DNA of 64,000 bases from contig DASRFK010000264.1 in NCBI GenBank assembly GCA_035651635.1, forward strand, positions 19,096-83,095, read 5' to 3'. Source of the stretch: JANXQE01 sp035651635 (lineage in GTDB: Bacteria; Verrucomicrobiota; Verrucomicrobiia; Limisphaerales; UBA8199). The number at the start of each line of letters is the position of its first letter. The stretch's first letter is position 1. Shown here piece by piece: positions 16,060-22,832 of this stretch. Both the position numbers and the translations under genes were made by a program. The notes beneath the pieces are model-generated. The model did not search any database. It was not told where the DNA came from and worked only from the letters and a program-made list of their open reading frames with translations.

Positions 16060-16544
16060 ACGTGCGGCTCAGCCCAACGCTCTCCCTCAGCCATAGCCGC
16101 CGGGGAGGCAAGACCCGACGAAGCCGGGGAGCACCGCAGCTTCACGAGCCGCCGAAAACAGAAGGGCCGGTGGCTGTTGGCTGCATGGAGCGGGTTCGGC
16201 GAACCGGAACGCCAAAGCGCACCAGCGAACAAAGCGCTTACCAAGACTGAACCGCCGACGAACGCCCCCCAAAGACACCACAGACCTGTGATGCTCCAAC
16301 CAGTCCTGATCTCGTCGGGTTGCTCCATCGGACGGGGAGAAACATGCGGGACTGGCTCCGGATGGTGCACCCAGCCTCCACTGAATGGTCCAAGGATGAA
16401 ATCCATCGTGCCGCCGTCCGTGCAGTAATACAGCTTCCCATTAATCAACGCATCCCAGGCCGGAATGCAGAGAAACAACAGGAGGAGCATGCTCATGAAG
16501 AACACGCCGACACTCCCCACCGCTCTTGTGATGCTACTGTGCAT
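16056..16544 (-). CDS. Small membrane protein, paralogue of 20887-21228; frame runs through attC
   Basis: 162 residues in the full frame; ATG 16544 is three bases from the attC at 16547. Two membrane segments (about 9-30 and 88-108). The motif W-x-x-L-[IV]-N-G-[KR]-x-[FY]-x-C-T-D-x-G and the second TM with G-G-S-x-V are shared with the protein at 20887-21228. There is no stop before the next attC (16072-16200): the frame continues through it and ends at 16056 overlapping the next cassette's ATG. About 43 C-terminal residues are therefore attC-encoded. The homologous part ends near residue 115. Confidence 0.6.
   Translation of the reverse strand: MHSSITRAVGSVGVFFMSMLLLLFLCIPAWDALINGKLYYCTDGGTMDFILGPFSGGWVHHPEPVPHVSPRPMEQPDEIRTGWSITGLWCLWGAFVGGSVLVSALFAGALWRSGSPNPLHAANSHRPFCFRRLVKLRCSPASSGLASPAAMAEGERWAEPHV
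16072..16200 (-). other. attC site (long type), read through by a gene
   Basis: 129 bp. Boxes GCCCAAC and GTTCGGC. Same design as 11123-11251, with GTTGGCTGCATGGAG near the high box; translated in frame by the 16056-16544 gene. Confidence 0.9.
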
Positions 16545-16546
16545 AC

Positions 16547-16679
16547 GCCGAACTAACGACCGACATCAGCGACTGGCACCTGGAAACAGCCACTGAAAAT
16601 ACGCTCAGCCCAGGAATTCATATAACGACACCCCCGAAGCCCAGCGCGCGTGCCAGATCGCTGCATGGATTTGTTCGGC
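16547..16679 (-). other. attC site (long type)
   Basis: 133 bp. Boxes GCCGAAC and GTTCGGC. CATCAGCGACTGGCAC pairs with GTGCCAGATCGCTGCATG except an extra A and C. Confidence 0.95.
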
Positions 16680-16713
16680 GCCGTTGGCGCTGGGCAGCCG
16701 AAAAACAGACAGC

Positions 16714-17613
16714 TCATGGCCACGTTTCACGGTGAGGTTGATGATCATTGTTCCAGCGCGATGCGCTTCTCGGCAAATCAAACAAGACATTTGGATTAAT
16801 TCCCTCAACATGCGAATCGCAAAAGACCGTGTTGTAGTTTTTACCATGACGCTCAGGGTTTCCCTGCGTGCCAAGCGGCGGACCTCCAGGTTCTCCTGGC
16901 GTTAGAAGATCAAAAGCGACCCACGAAGTGCCAGGGGGTCCTGGATAGGTAAACTTTTGCTCTCCATCGAATTGTGGGGTCATCAGCCTTGAGTCGGATA
17001 TGGCGACCATATCGGGAGGAGTTTGAACACTCGCCAAGGACGTTGGTGGAACACTCTTATCCGTGAAACCAAAAAAGCCCAGGCCGAGACATAACGTATC
17101 TGACTGACCCGATCCAAGGGCGTTGTACCCATAACTGGAGGCTGGGGCCTGAAACGTGAGCGAAGCGCCTTGATGGCCTACCGGCCCCTTATAACCGAGA
17201 CATCGAAACACGGGGTAGTTTGTCCATGTTGAACCCCAGGTTGCGTCAACATCCGGATCCGATGGTCCGACAGGACCAGAGGATCCGCTTAACGCGCTTC
17301 GGCCGAGATAAGGCTGCAAACACAATTGCCAGCACGCCACCTCAAACTTACCTCCGCCTGGCGTAACGGTTTGCCAAAATGGGTATTTGGCGTCGTTGTC
17401 TAATACATACATGTTTAGAGCTAGGCCCAGCTGATGAAGGTTGTTCTTGCAATAGGAGGATTGAGCCTGGGCTTTTGCTCGCGACAGCGCCGGGAGCAGC
17501 ATCGCCGCCAGAATCGCGATGACCGCGATCACCACTAGCAACTCGATCAGCGTAAATGCCTCGCGTCTATTGGAACACGCATCAGGCCGACCTCTGGCGA
17601 GCTTGCTTAACAT
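16714..17613 (-). CDS. Prepilin-like H-X9-DG family protein (cassette copy 4)
   Basis: 299 residues, ATG 17613, the longest of the five. Leader MLSKLARGRPDACSNRREA matches copies 1-2 in form; mature N-terminus FTLIELLVVIAVIAILAAML. The variable domain contains several Pro/Gly loops and SSYGYNALGSGQSDTLCLGL. The tail is RHGKNYNTVFCDSHVEGI, the H-X9 spacing with DS in place of DG. The 78-base leader from attC to start carries a stretch (TTGTCAATGGACC on the plus strand) close to that before copy 2. Confidence 0.85.
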   Translation of the reverse strand: MLSKLARGRPDACSNRREAFTLIELLVVIAVIAILAAMLLPALSRAKAQAQSSYCKNNLHQLGLALNMYVLDNDAKYPFWQTVTPGGGKFEVACWQLCLQPYLGRSALSGSSGPVGPSDPDVDATWGSTWTNYPVFRCLGYKGPVGHQGASLTFQAPASSYGYNALGSGQSDTLCLGLGFFGFTDKSVPPTSLASVQTPPDMVAISDSRLMTPQFDGEQKFTYPGPPGTSWVAFDLLTPGEPGGPPLGTQGNPERHGKNYNTVFCDSHVEGINPNVLFDLPRSASRWNNDHQPHRETWP

Positions 17614-17691
17614 GGCGTGGCTATCAGAAAGTTCAGCTCCTTTGCTCGGTTTGTCAATGGACCTTCGCGAACGGCGCTAAGGGGTTGCGCG

Positions 17692-17785
17692 GCCGAACGC
17701 TCATCATCACCGGCTCCGCGCCAATGACCATCCATATTCAATTGCATCGCTCTCGCTGAGTCCGCGTGCATGACGCTGGTTCGGC
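17692..17785 (-). other. attC site
   Basis: 94 bp. Boxes GCCGAAC and GTTCGGC. TCATCACCGGCTC pairs with GAGTCCGCGTGCATGA with three extra bases. Confidence 0.85.
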
Positions 17786-17836
17786 ACCGTTCCCGAATGA
17801 ACGTAAGCTGTTTCCCCCGTTGTGGGCCGTGCATGA

Positions 17837-18619
17837 TCACGGAAGGTTGTCATTGTTCCATCGGCTCTTGTGCGCGGCATTGGTACCAAAAAGTACGTTC
17901 GTCTTGATGCCTTCCGTGTGCCCGTCCGCAATCAGCATGTTGAACACTTGGCCATGGGGCATCTTTGCGATGGGCATCGTACTAAATTCATTGTAGTCGG
18001 CTATACCAGCAGGGCCAGTGCCGTAGACAGAGACCCTGGAGTCCCCAATCGCGTAAAGGTCGGAGGGAGATTTGATGTCGCTGTCACGCACGGGACGAAA
18101 AGGGAAACCGACCCATACCGGCTGACCGAGCCCAGCCCGAATCCAGCCACTAGGACCTATACCACCATCAGCTCCCATTGAGTTGTATGCGTAGCTCCCA
18201 AGAGGGACGGCAACGGAGCTGTTGTTAGTCTGACCGTCAAAGACCGTCCATTTATAAGTTGGACATTTGAAAACCCCGTCACCCCATTTTGTATTCGGAA
18301 AATACGCACCTACGGCATCAAACCAAAAGGCAATGCCCTTCGGGTTATTGGCAGGGATATAGTCCGAGTAAGGATATGCCCTGAGATCATCATCGACATA
18401 CAATTGAAGAGCAATACCCAGTTGTCGTTCGTTACCCCTGCATTGGGTCGAAAACGCCTTTTCCTTCGCTCGTGACAAAGCTGGGAGCAGCATTGACGCC
18501 AGGATGGCGACGATCGCCATAACCACCAGCAACTCGATCAATGTGAACGCAACCTTCCCTGCTCGCCCGCGCTTCTGCGAGTGGCTTTCGGCTCGACTGC
18601 ATTCGAGCATCCTCTTCAT
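17837..18619 (-). CDS. Prepilin-like H-X9-DG family protein (cassette copy 5)
   Basis: 260 residues, ATG 18619, preceded by GACAGCC. Leader MKRMLECSRAESHSQKRGRAGKVA differs from the other copies; mature N-terminus FTLIELLVVMAIVAILASML. Tail HGQVFNMLIADGHTEG has exact H-X9-DG spacing. C-terminus ends RWNNDNLP, matching the NNDHQP-type ending of copies 2-4, so the fold is conserved to the end. Confidence 0.85.
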   Translation of the reverse strand: MKRMLECSRAESHSQKRGRAGKVAFTLIELLVVMAIVAILASMLLPALSRAKEKAFSTQCRGNERQLGIALQLYVDDDLRAYPYSDYIPANNPKGIAFWFDAVGAYFPNTKWGDGVFKCPTYKWTVFDGQTNNSSVAVPLGSYAYNSMGADGGIGPSGWIRAGLGQPVWVGFPFRPVRDSDIKSPSDLYAIGDSRVSVYGTGPAGIADYNEFSTMPIAKMPHGQVFNMLIADGHTEGIKTNVLFGTNAAHKSRWNNDNLP

Positions 18620-18679
18620 GGCTGTCGGATATTTTAACCCAGGTGCGCCGAGCTGTCGATGGTGACGATGTGCGCTTTT

Positions 18680-18772
18680 GCCGAACGCTGCACATCAGCC
18701 GCCCCGCGCCGATGGCATTCAGCATGAAACAACGACGTGATCGCGGGGTCAGGCTGCATGTGCTGGTTCTGT
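18680..18772 (-). other. attC site
   Basis: 93 bp. Boxes GCCGAAC and GTTCTGT. CATCAGCCGCCCCGCG pairs with CGCGGGGTCAGGCTGCATG with extra bases. Confidence 0.9.
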
Positions 18773-18774
18773 GT

Positions 18775-19128
18775 TCATCGCTCGACAATTCGGCAAACGT
18801 CGGTTGGAAACGAAAGGCACCAAAGTCTCCCCAAGACGTGCGGAGCCTTCTCTTTCCACCATTCCGCGGCAGCTTGATCCTTCTTTGCTAGTGCATCAAC
18901 AGCCTCGCGGCCTCTAACCCAATACCCTGTCCATTTTATTTTGTTCCTGTGCAAAAAAGGAAGCAACGCGAGGAACCAAGAGCGTGGGCCGGTTAGCACG
19001 CCGTAGCCGGTGGTTGCTCGCTCTTTTTGGAACTTGGGTGGAAGTGGGATCACGACACCAACCCAACTTTTCCTGATTTCCTCAGGAGCTTCCCCGGGCG
19101 GTGTCGCGATTATCTCGATGCACTTCAT
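18775..19128 (-). CDS. Cassette protein of unknown function
   Basis: 117 residues, ATG 19128 seven bases from the attC at 19135; stop three bases from the next attC. Contains GVLTGPRSWFLALLPFL, which could be a short membrane-associated stretch, and KDQAAAEWWKEKAPHVLGRLWCLSF, a Trp-rich helix. No known motif. Confidence 0.6.
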   Translation of the reverse strand: MKCIEIIATPPGEAPEEIRKSWVGVVIPLPPKFQKERATTGYGVLTGPRSWFLALLPFLHRNKIKWTGYWVRGREAVDALAKKDQAAAEWWKEKAPHVLGRLWCLSFPTDVCRIVER

Positions 19129-19134
19129 GGCCGC

Positions 19135-19227
19135 ACAGAACGGTCGCCTTCACCGGCTCTGCGACCATTGATCTCGACATGAAATCCCAACGGAATCGCA
19201 GAGTCCGTGTGCAAGGCGTTGTTCGGC
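19135..19227 (-). other. attC site
   Basis: 93 bp. Boxes ACAGAAC and GTTCGGC. CGCCTTCACCGGCTCTGCGA pairs with TCGCAGAGTCCGTGTGCAAG with extra bases. Confidence 0.9.
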
Positions 19228-19308
19228 ATCATATCCCCTCCCCCACGACGGAACGAAACCAGAAACTATCCGACTTAATCGCAGGCGGATCAATTTCGTC
19301 CATTTTCT

Positions 19309-19779
19309 CTATGAAGTGGTCCGCCACCTCACTTGGAATCTGCCATCCAAGTAGGCATCTTTCCCCCCGTGTTGCTGAGTCTGCTGAATAACGTCACGGA
19401 ATGCTAAGAGTGAACCGGCCAGGCACTCGACGTTGGAGTTCATAAAACAGCACTTCATCTCGTCATCGTGATTAAGATAAACGACTGCACCTCCGGACTC
19501 CTCATCGATACAAATCGGGTCCCCAAAGCCGTTTGCCCCGATAACCCTGTAACGCTTGAACGTGTCGCCAGCTTTCCAAAGGTCGGCGGCCGATGGCATT
19601 CCAGCATAGTGACGTCCCCCGAAATTGAGGTATGGCGCGGCCGATTCTGGCAACCCCGCTTCAACCAGGAAAGCACGATGAACCTCCGAGATGCGTAATG
19701 GGACGACGACCTCTGAGGCGAAGGCAACCAATTTGTCGTCATCGCTTTCCCAGGCTTGCTTGAAATCCGCGGGGCTCAC
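19309..19779 (-). CDS. SUKH-4-like immunity protein
   Basis: 156 residues, GTG 19779 seven bases from the attC at 19786. Sequence order F-x-x-A-W, VVPLRISEVHRAFLVEAGLPESAAPYL, YRVIGANGFGDPICIDEE.GG.VVYLNHDDEM, FMNSNVECLAGSLLAFRDVI corresponds to the SUKH-4 branch of the SUKH superfamily. SUKH proteins neutralise polymorphic toxins delivered between cells. No toxin gene is next to it, as expected for an orphan immunity gene kept in a cassette. Soluble, no signal. Confidence 0.75.
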   Translation of the reverse strand: MSPADFKQAWESDDDKLVAFASEVVVPLRISEVHRAFLVEAGLPESAAPYLNFGGRHYAGMPSAADLWKAGDTFKRYRVIGANGFGDPICIDEESGGAVVYLNHDDEMKCCFMNSNVECLAGSLLAFRDVIQQTQQHGGKDAYLDGRFQVRWRTTS

Positions 19780-19785
19780 GGCTTT

Positions 19786-19881
19786 GCCGAACGACCAAAA
19801 TCACCGAGGAGCGGCATCAATCCGCGCCCGAATTCGAAGCCCGCGCCGATGCCGCTCATTCGGTGCATTGGCTCGTTAGCC
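19786..19881 (-). other. attC site
   Basis: 96 bp. Boxes GCCGAAC and GTTAGCC. TCACCGAGGAGCGGCATC pairs with GATGCCGCTCATTCGGTG; an extra C follows. Confidence 0.9.
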
Positions 19882-19897
19882 GGTGTGGTCGAATGTA

Positions 19898-20328
19898 TCA
19901 CTCGCGAATCCTCTGCATGATATGGCGTCTAGTCGCGACAACATCAACGCCGAAGTGCCGCAGTGCTCGCGCTGCTCCTCCGTCAGTCTCATCAATCACT
20001 CCAAGGAGTAAGTGCTCCGGCTCAATCTCGTGTGCGAAAGCGAGTCTGAATACCGACATGAACGGCGAAGAGCTCCGTGCATCGACGGTCCGTAGCCATG
20101 CGGCGCTACCTCAGACCCAGAACCAGCCAGCGCAACGTAGGCACGAAGTTTAGGCAACGCCAATCCTGCGCGCTTCAGCGGACCCGATACGGCTGCGGAA
20201 CGATAAGCAAGCGCACCCAGCAAGAGGTGCTCGCTGGCAACGTGAGGACAATGAAACCTCTTCGACTCGCGACTGGCCAAAAGCAGAACCCTCTGCGCTC
20301 TCTTCGATAGTTGTTTAGGCTCTGACAT
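19898..20328 (-). pseudogene. Clp-N (ClpA/C N-terminal) domain protein interrupted by a -1 frameshift
   Basis: From ATG 20328 the first frame gives LSKRAQRVLLLASRE...HVASEHLLLGALA, the first Clp-N repeat. Near 20085 the frame leaves the fold (it would stop at 19996), but in the -1 frame the second repeat follows: FRLAFAHEIEPEHLLLGVI then GAARALRHFGVDVV, ending with TGA at 19898. A one-base loss, sequencing error or programmed shift would explain it. Clp-N domains bind adaptors and substrates for Clp ATPases; here there is no ATPase domain. The corrected protein would be about 142 residues and fits the cassette exactly. Confidence 0.75.
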
Positions 20329-20339
20329 ACATGAACGCC

Positions 20340-20435
20340 GGCTAACGATGACCTGAGCGATGGCGGCACACACGAAACGCTCGGAATTTCCAGCAAGCGC
20401 CGTCTGCCGCCATTCGCTCCAGAGAAGGGTTCGGC
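20340..20435 (-). other. attC site
   Basis: 96 bp. Boxes GGCTAAC and GTTCGGC. GAGCGATGGCGGCA pairs with TGCCGCCATTCGCTC with one extra T. Confidence 0.9.
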
Positions 20436-20439
20436 TTTT

Positions 20440-20808
20440 TCATCGCGTGATTTTCAGCTCGATGCGCGCCGACTCTGGTGTTGGTCGCGGCGACGGCTGA
20501 TACGCTTTTGATTTATATCCTTGCGCGCGAATAGCCAAAGGATAGTGATAAAATCCGAAGTAATCTACCGGCAAAACGGGTGCCCAATACGTTACGACCT
20601 GCCGATCTATTGCGAAGGCGCCATTCGTGTCTGTCAAGACCGCGGTGCTGGACTTGTGGCGGTACAACACTTCGGCTCCCACGATTGGAGCACCGGTTCT
20701 TTTGTCCACGACCGTCCCATCGATGTGTTTGCCGACCTGCATCCGCACTGGAATGCATCCGGTGAGCGAGCAACAACTGATTGTCAGCAGCACTCGAAGA
20801 TGTCTCAT
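20440..20808 (-). CDS. Lipoprotein with carboxypeptidase-regulatory-like domain
   Basis: 122 residues from ATG 20808, which directly abuts the attC box; the frame to 20817 enters it. MRHLRVLLTISCCSLTGC is a lipoprotein signal with lipobox LTGC. The rest reads GTVVDKRTGAPIVGAEVLYR...VLTDTNGAFAI, the G-x-V-x-D-x-x-T-G-x-P-[IL]-x-G-A-x-V pattern of the small seven-stranded beta sandwich found in surface proteins. Probably anchored to a membrane facing the periplasm or outside. Confidence 0.75.
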   Translation of the reverse strand: MRHLRVLLTISCCSLTGCIPVRMQVGKHIDGTVVDKRTGAPIVGAEVLYRHKSSTAVLTDTNGAFAIDRQVVTYWAPVLPVDYFGFYHYPLAIRAQGYKSKAYQPSPRPTPESARIELKITR

Positions 20809-20901
20809 GCCGAACAATGGCGGTCAGGCGCTGCGCGACCGGCGCCGCCGAATTGCAAGCCTGACGCTACCGCGCAGTCGCCTGCACTAGCCTGGATGGG
20901 C
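20809..20901 (-). other. attC site
   Basis: 93 bp. Boxes GCCGAAC and GATGGGC (one change from GTTGGGC). CAGGCGCTGCGCG pairs with CGCGCAGTCGCCTG with an extra T. The stop of the upstream gene lies inside. Confidence 0.85.
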
Positions 20902-21228
20902 AATATGTTCATATGATTCTGCCCTCGTAGTTCGATGGATAATGTGAGAAGCCACCATGCTACCGCCTATCCAGAGCGCGAAGAAGGCGAGTTTGTAAAA
21001 TCCGTTCACCTCCGCCACTTTTTCCCAAGTCCACCCTGGTTGAATTTGGTCGCCGGCTGACTGATGCGTCTCGGCGCTGGTCCAAAAGCCCAGGGACAGA
21101 GTAAACGGCCCGGCGTCCGTGCAACGAAAAGCTCGCCCGTTAACCAGCGTCTCCCAGGTAAGCCATGTGATCAGCAGGGATGCCATGAGACACCCGACAA
21201 CCCCAGCAATCGTGACAGCGATTTTCAT
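20887..21228 (-). CDS. Small membrane protein, paralogue of 16056-16544 product
   Basis: 113 residues from ATG 21228; the frame to 21246 enters the degenerate attC. Membrane segments at about 3-24 (VTIAGVVGCLMASLLITWLTW) and 78-97 (FFALWIGGSMVASHII). Between them WETLVNGRAFRCTDAGPF, shared with the other copy, and an extracytoplasmic loop. The two copies sit in different cassettes about 4.7 kb apart. Function unknown. Confidence 0.65.
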   Translation of the reverse strand: MKIAVTIAGVVGCLMASLLITWLTWETLVNGRAFRCTDAGPFTLSLGFWTSAETHQSAGDQIQPGWTWEKVAEVNGFYKLAFFALWIGGSMVASHIIHRTTRAESYEHIAHPG

Positions 21229-21240
21229 GATGGTCGTGTC

Positions 21241-21335
21241 GCCCAACTGTGATTCAACGACTGGCGGTTTATGATCATTTCCTCAGCAGTGTCTGACGTA
21301 GGCGCAACGTAAGCCGCTGGCCCGGAATGATAAGC
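21241..21335 (-). other. Degenerate attC, first of the array
   Basis: Low box GCCCAAC is exact and the following arm TCAACGACTGGCGG resembles the others, but the right arm does not pair and the high box (GATAAGC) is weak. It marks the upstream edge of the array, where attI would be expected. Confidence 0.4.
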
Positions 21336-21914
21336 AGAGCGAAGCCATCAAGTCCAGCTCATTATTTGAGTGCCGGGTTATGTCAACCGATATTGAAGTA
21401 AGCTGTTCATTTCCAGACCACCCCTGCGCAAAAATCGCCATTCTGGTTAGCTGATCCAAGCCCAATATCCCACGTCTGTCACCACCGCTATCAGCCTCAT
21501 GACCTGCTGAAGCAGGCAGACCGCCTGCACACGAAACCGCGCCCAAGAAGCAATTCTCAAAGCCGGGCTTGCCAGGGAACAGTCCGCGACCAAAACCCCC
21601 GGCGTCATTACTCCCGAAACCCCTCGCGACAGCCGGCGAGAAACTCCACCTCCGTTAAATCTTGGCCACCAGCCAATTCCAAAATATGCCGAACTTTCCG
21701 AACCTTTCCCAACCTCAAATAATTTTTCCCCTTCAAAAGATTTCCTTCCCTATCAGGTTCGCTGGATCGAGGACGACTCCCCTCTCAAAATCACGGCTCC
21801 CCCTATCGCATTGCCAAGCCGAGTGAAAGGCGGCGGTACAGCCGGCAGGGATTGTCTGGGCTGCGGATACCGCGGCATGGGTATGGGAAATCGCAGCGCG
21901 TGGAGCACTCGCTG
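21336..21914. other. Gene-free junction between cassette array and core genes
   Basis: No integrase and no intact gene. At 21720-21800 a frame reads FSPSKDFLPYQVRWIEDDSP, which resembles the start of a phage terminase-type ATPase (LPYQ-x-R-W) and then degenerates. The rest is AT/GC-mixed sequence without visible structure. Confidence 0.5.
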
Positions 21915-22358
21915 CTACTCGCGGTTTTTGGAATCGATGATGATCGTGACCGGGCCGTTGTTCGTAAGGGTTACCTGCATATCGGCGCCAAACTGTCCGG
22001 TCTGAATAGGGCGTCCAAGATCTGAACTGAGCTGTGAAATGAGTTGTTCGTACAACGGAATTGCCACTTGCGGGCGCGCGGAACGGCTGAAGGATGGGCG
22101 GTTGCCCTTTTTGGTGCTGGCAAACAGAGTGAACTGGCTGACGAGCAGAATCTCGCCGTGAATGTCCTGGACGGATCGATTCATCAGGCCGTCGGCGTCG
22201 TCAAAAATACGCAAGCGCGATATCTTCCCGCTGAGCCATTGGATGTCTTCGGCAGAATCAGAATCTTCAATCGCCAGCAGGATGAGCAAACCTTTGGCAA
22301 TGTACCCGGTGATTTCAGCGTCGACGGTGACGGTGGCTTGTGAAACCCGTTGAATCAC
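21915..22358 (-). CDS. dtd: D-aminoacyl-tRNA deacylase
   Basis: 147 residues. Removes D-amino acids (and mis-charged glycine) from tRNA. Hallmark motifs are present: SQFTLFA (active-site Thr region, about residue 76) and NNGPVT (the NxGPVT loop that recognises the D-chiral centre). Length matches the family at about 145. GTG 22358 is used since the expected MRAVIQRVS start is shortened by three residues and no in-frame ATG precedes it. First core gene after the accessory region. Confidence 0.92.
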   Translation of the reverse strand: MIQRVSQATVTVDAEITGYIAKGLLILLAIEDSDSAEDIQWLSGKISRLRIFDDADGLMNRSVQDIHGEILLVSQFTLFASTKKGNRPSFSRSARPQVAIPLYEQLISQLSSDLGRPIQTGQFGADMQVTLTNNGPVTIIIDSKNRE

Positions 22359-22429
22359 CGCGACGCATAATTGGGCGAGTTAGGAGAGTGCCCCATTGGG
22401 CATCAGCGACAACGCGCTATCATGGCGGC

Positions 22430-22609
22430 ATGGATACAACCGAATTTACCAACCGGGTACAGGATTGGCAGAAACGCGCAGCCGAGACTGCGAAGAACGT
22501 TGGGCAAACCACAGATAATTACGTCCGCGAAAACACTTGGACCACTTTGGCCATCGCGGCGGTTCTGGGCTGCGTGGTGGGTTATTTTTTGACCGCGAAT
22601 CGCGATTAG
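22430..22609 (+). CDS. DUF883 (ElaB/YqjD-like) membrane protein
   Basis: 59 residues from ATG 22430; the open frame extends upstream to 22340 without support. A helical N-terminal half (FTNRVQDWQKRAAETAKNV) followed by VRENTWTTLAIAAVLGCVVGYFL, the C-terminal membrane helix with R-E-N-x-W that defines ElaB/YqjD proteins, which bind ribosomes at the inner membrane in enterobacteria. Ends in NRD. Confidence 0.75.
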   Translation: MDTTEFTNRVQDWQKRAAETAKNVGQTTDNYVRENTWTTLAIAAVLGCVVGYFLTANRD

Positions 22610-22610
22610 A

Positions 22611-22778
22611 TCAGTGGGAGGTTTTGCCAGGCAGACAGCCGAGTTTGGCAAAGGCGATAGCGTAGGCGAGGAAACCGACGATTAAAAGCCAGGGATTGCC
22701 TTTAAAAGTTAGCAGCATTCCCAGTCCCAGCACTACGCTGATCAGCAAATAGGCAGCAATCGCCAAGAAAAATTTCAT
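22611..22778 (-). CDS. Small two-helix membrane protein
   Basis: 55 residues from ATG 22778 (MKFFLAIAAYLL); the longer frame to 22829 lacks support. Two membrane segments (about 3-22 and 28-45) joined by a short FKGNPW loop, then GCLPGKTSH. Ends one base from the end of the convergent DUF883 gene. Function unknown. Confidence 0.6.
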   Translation of the reverse strand: MKFFLAIAAYLLISVVLGLGMLLTFKGNPWLLIVGFLAYAIAFAKLGCLPGKTSH

Positions 22779-22832
22779 GGCGGAATAGTAGCCCGCTTTC
22801 CCAATTCCGCAAGCCCGACGAATGCTCAACGC

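Larger units (their letters stand above)
7455..21335 (-). mobile_element. Integron cassette array without integrase (CALIN), about 20 cassettes
   Basis: Twenty-one attC-like sites (19 clear, 2 degenerate) separate short genes that are nearly all on the minus strand. Sites begin with an RYYYAAC-type box (often GCCGAAC or GCCCAAC) and end with a GTTRRRY-type box; most are 93 bp, a few 88-102, and some 125-133. Inside, two arms pair apart from one to three unpaired bases, which always lie in the arm next to the high-coordinate box, i.e. the L'' side for minus-strand cassettes. Gene starts lie 1-80 bases beyond the low-coordinate box. In an intact integron the integrase and attI would lie above 21335 on the plus strand, but core genes (dtd) follow instead. 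Several gene stops fall inside the attC box, as in typical cassettes. Confidence 0.9.

Noticed and set aside
7455..21335. CRISPR array
   Set aside because: The repeated units are long, imperfect palindromes with genes between them and unequal spacing, which fits attC sites, not CRISPR repeats.
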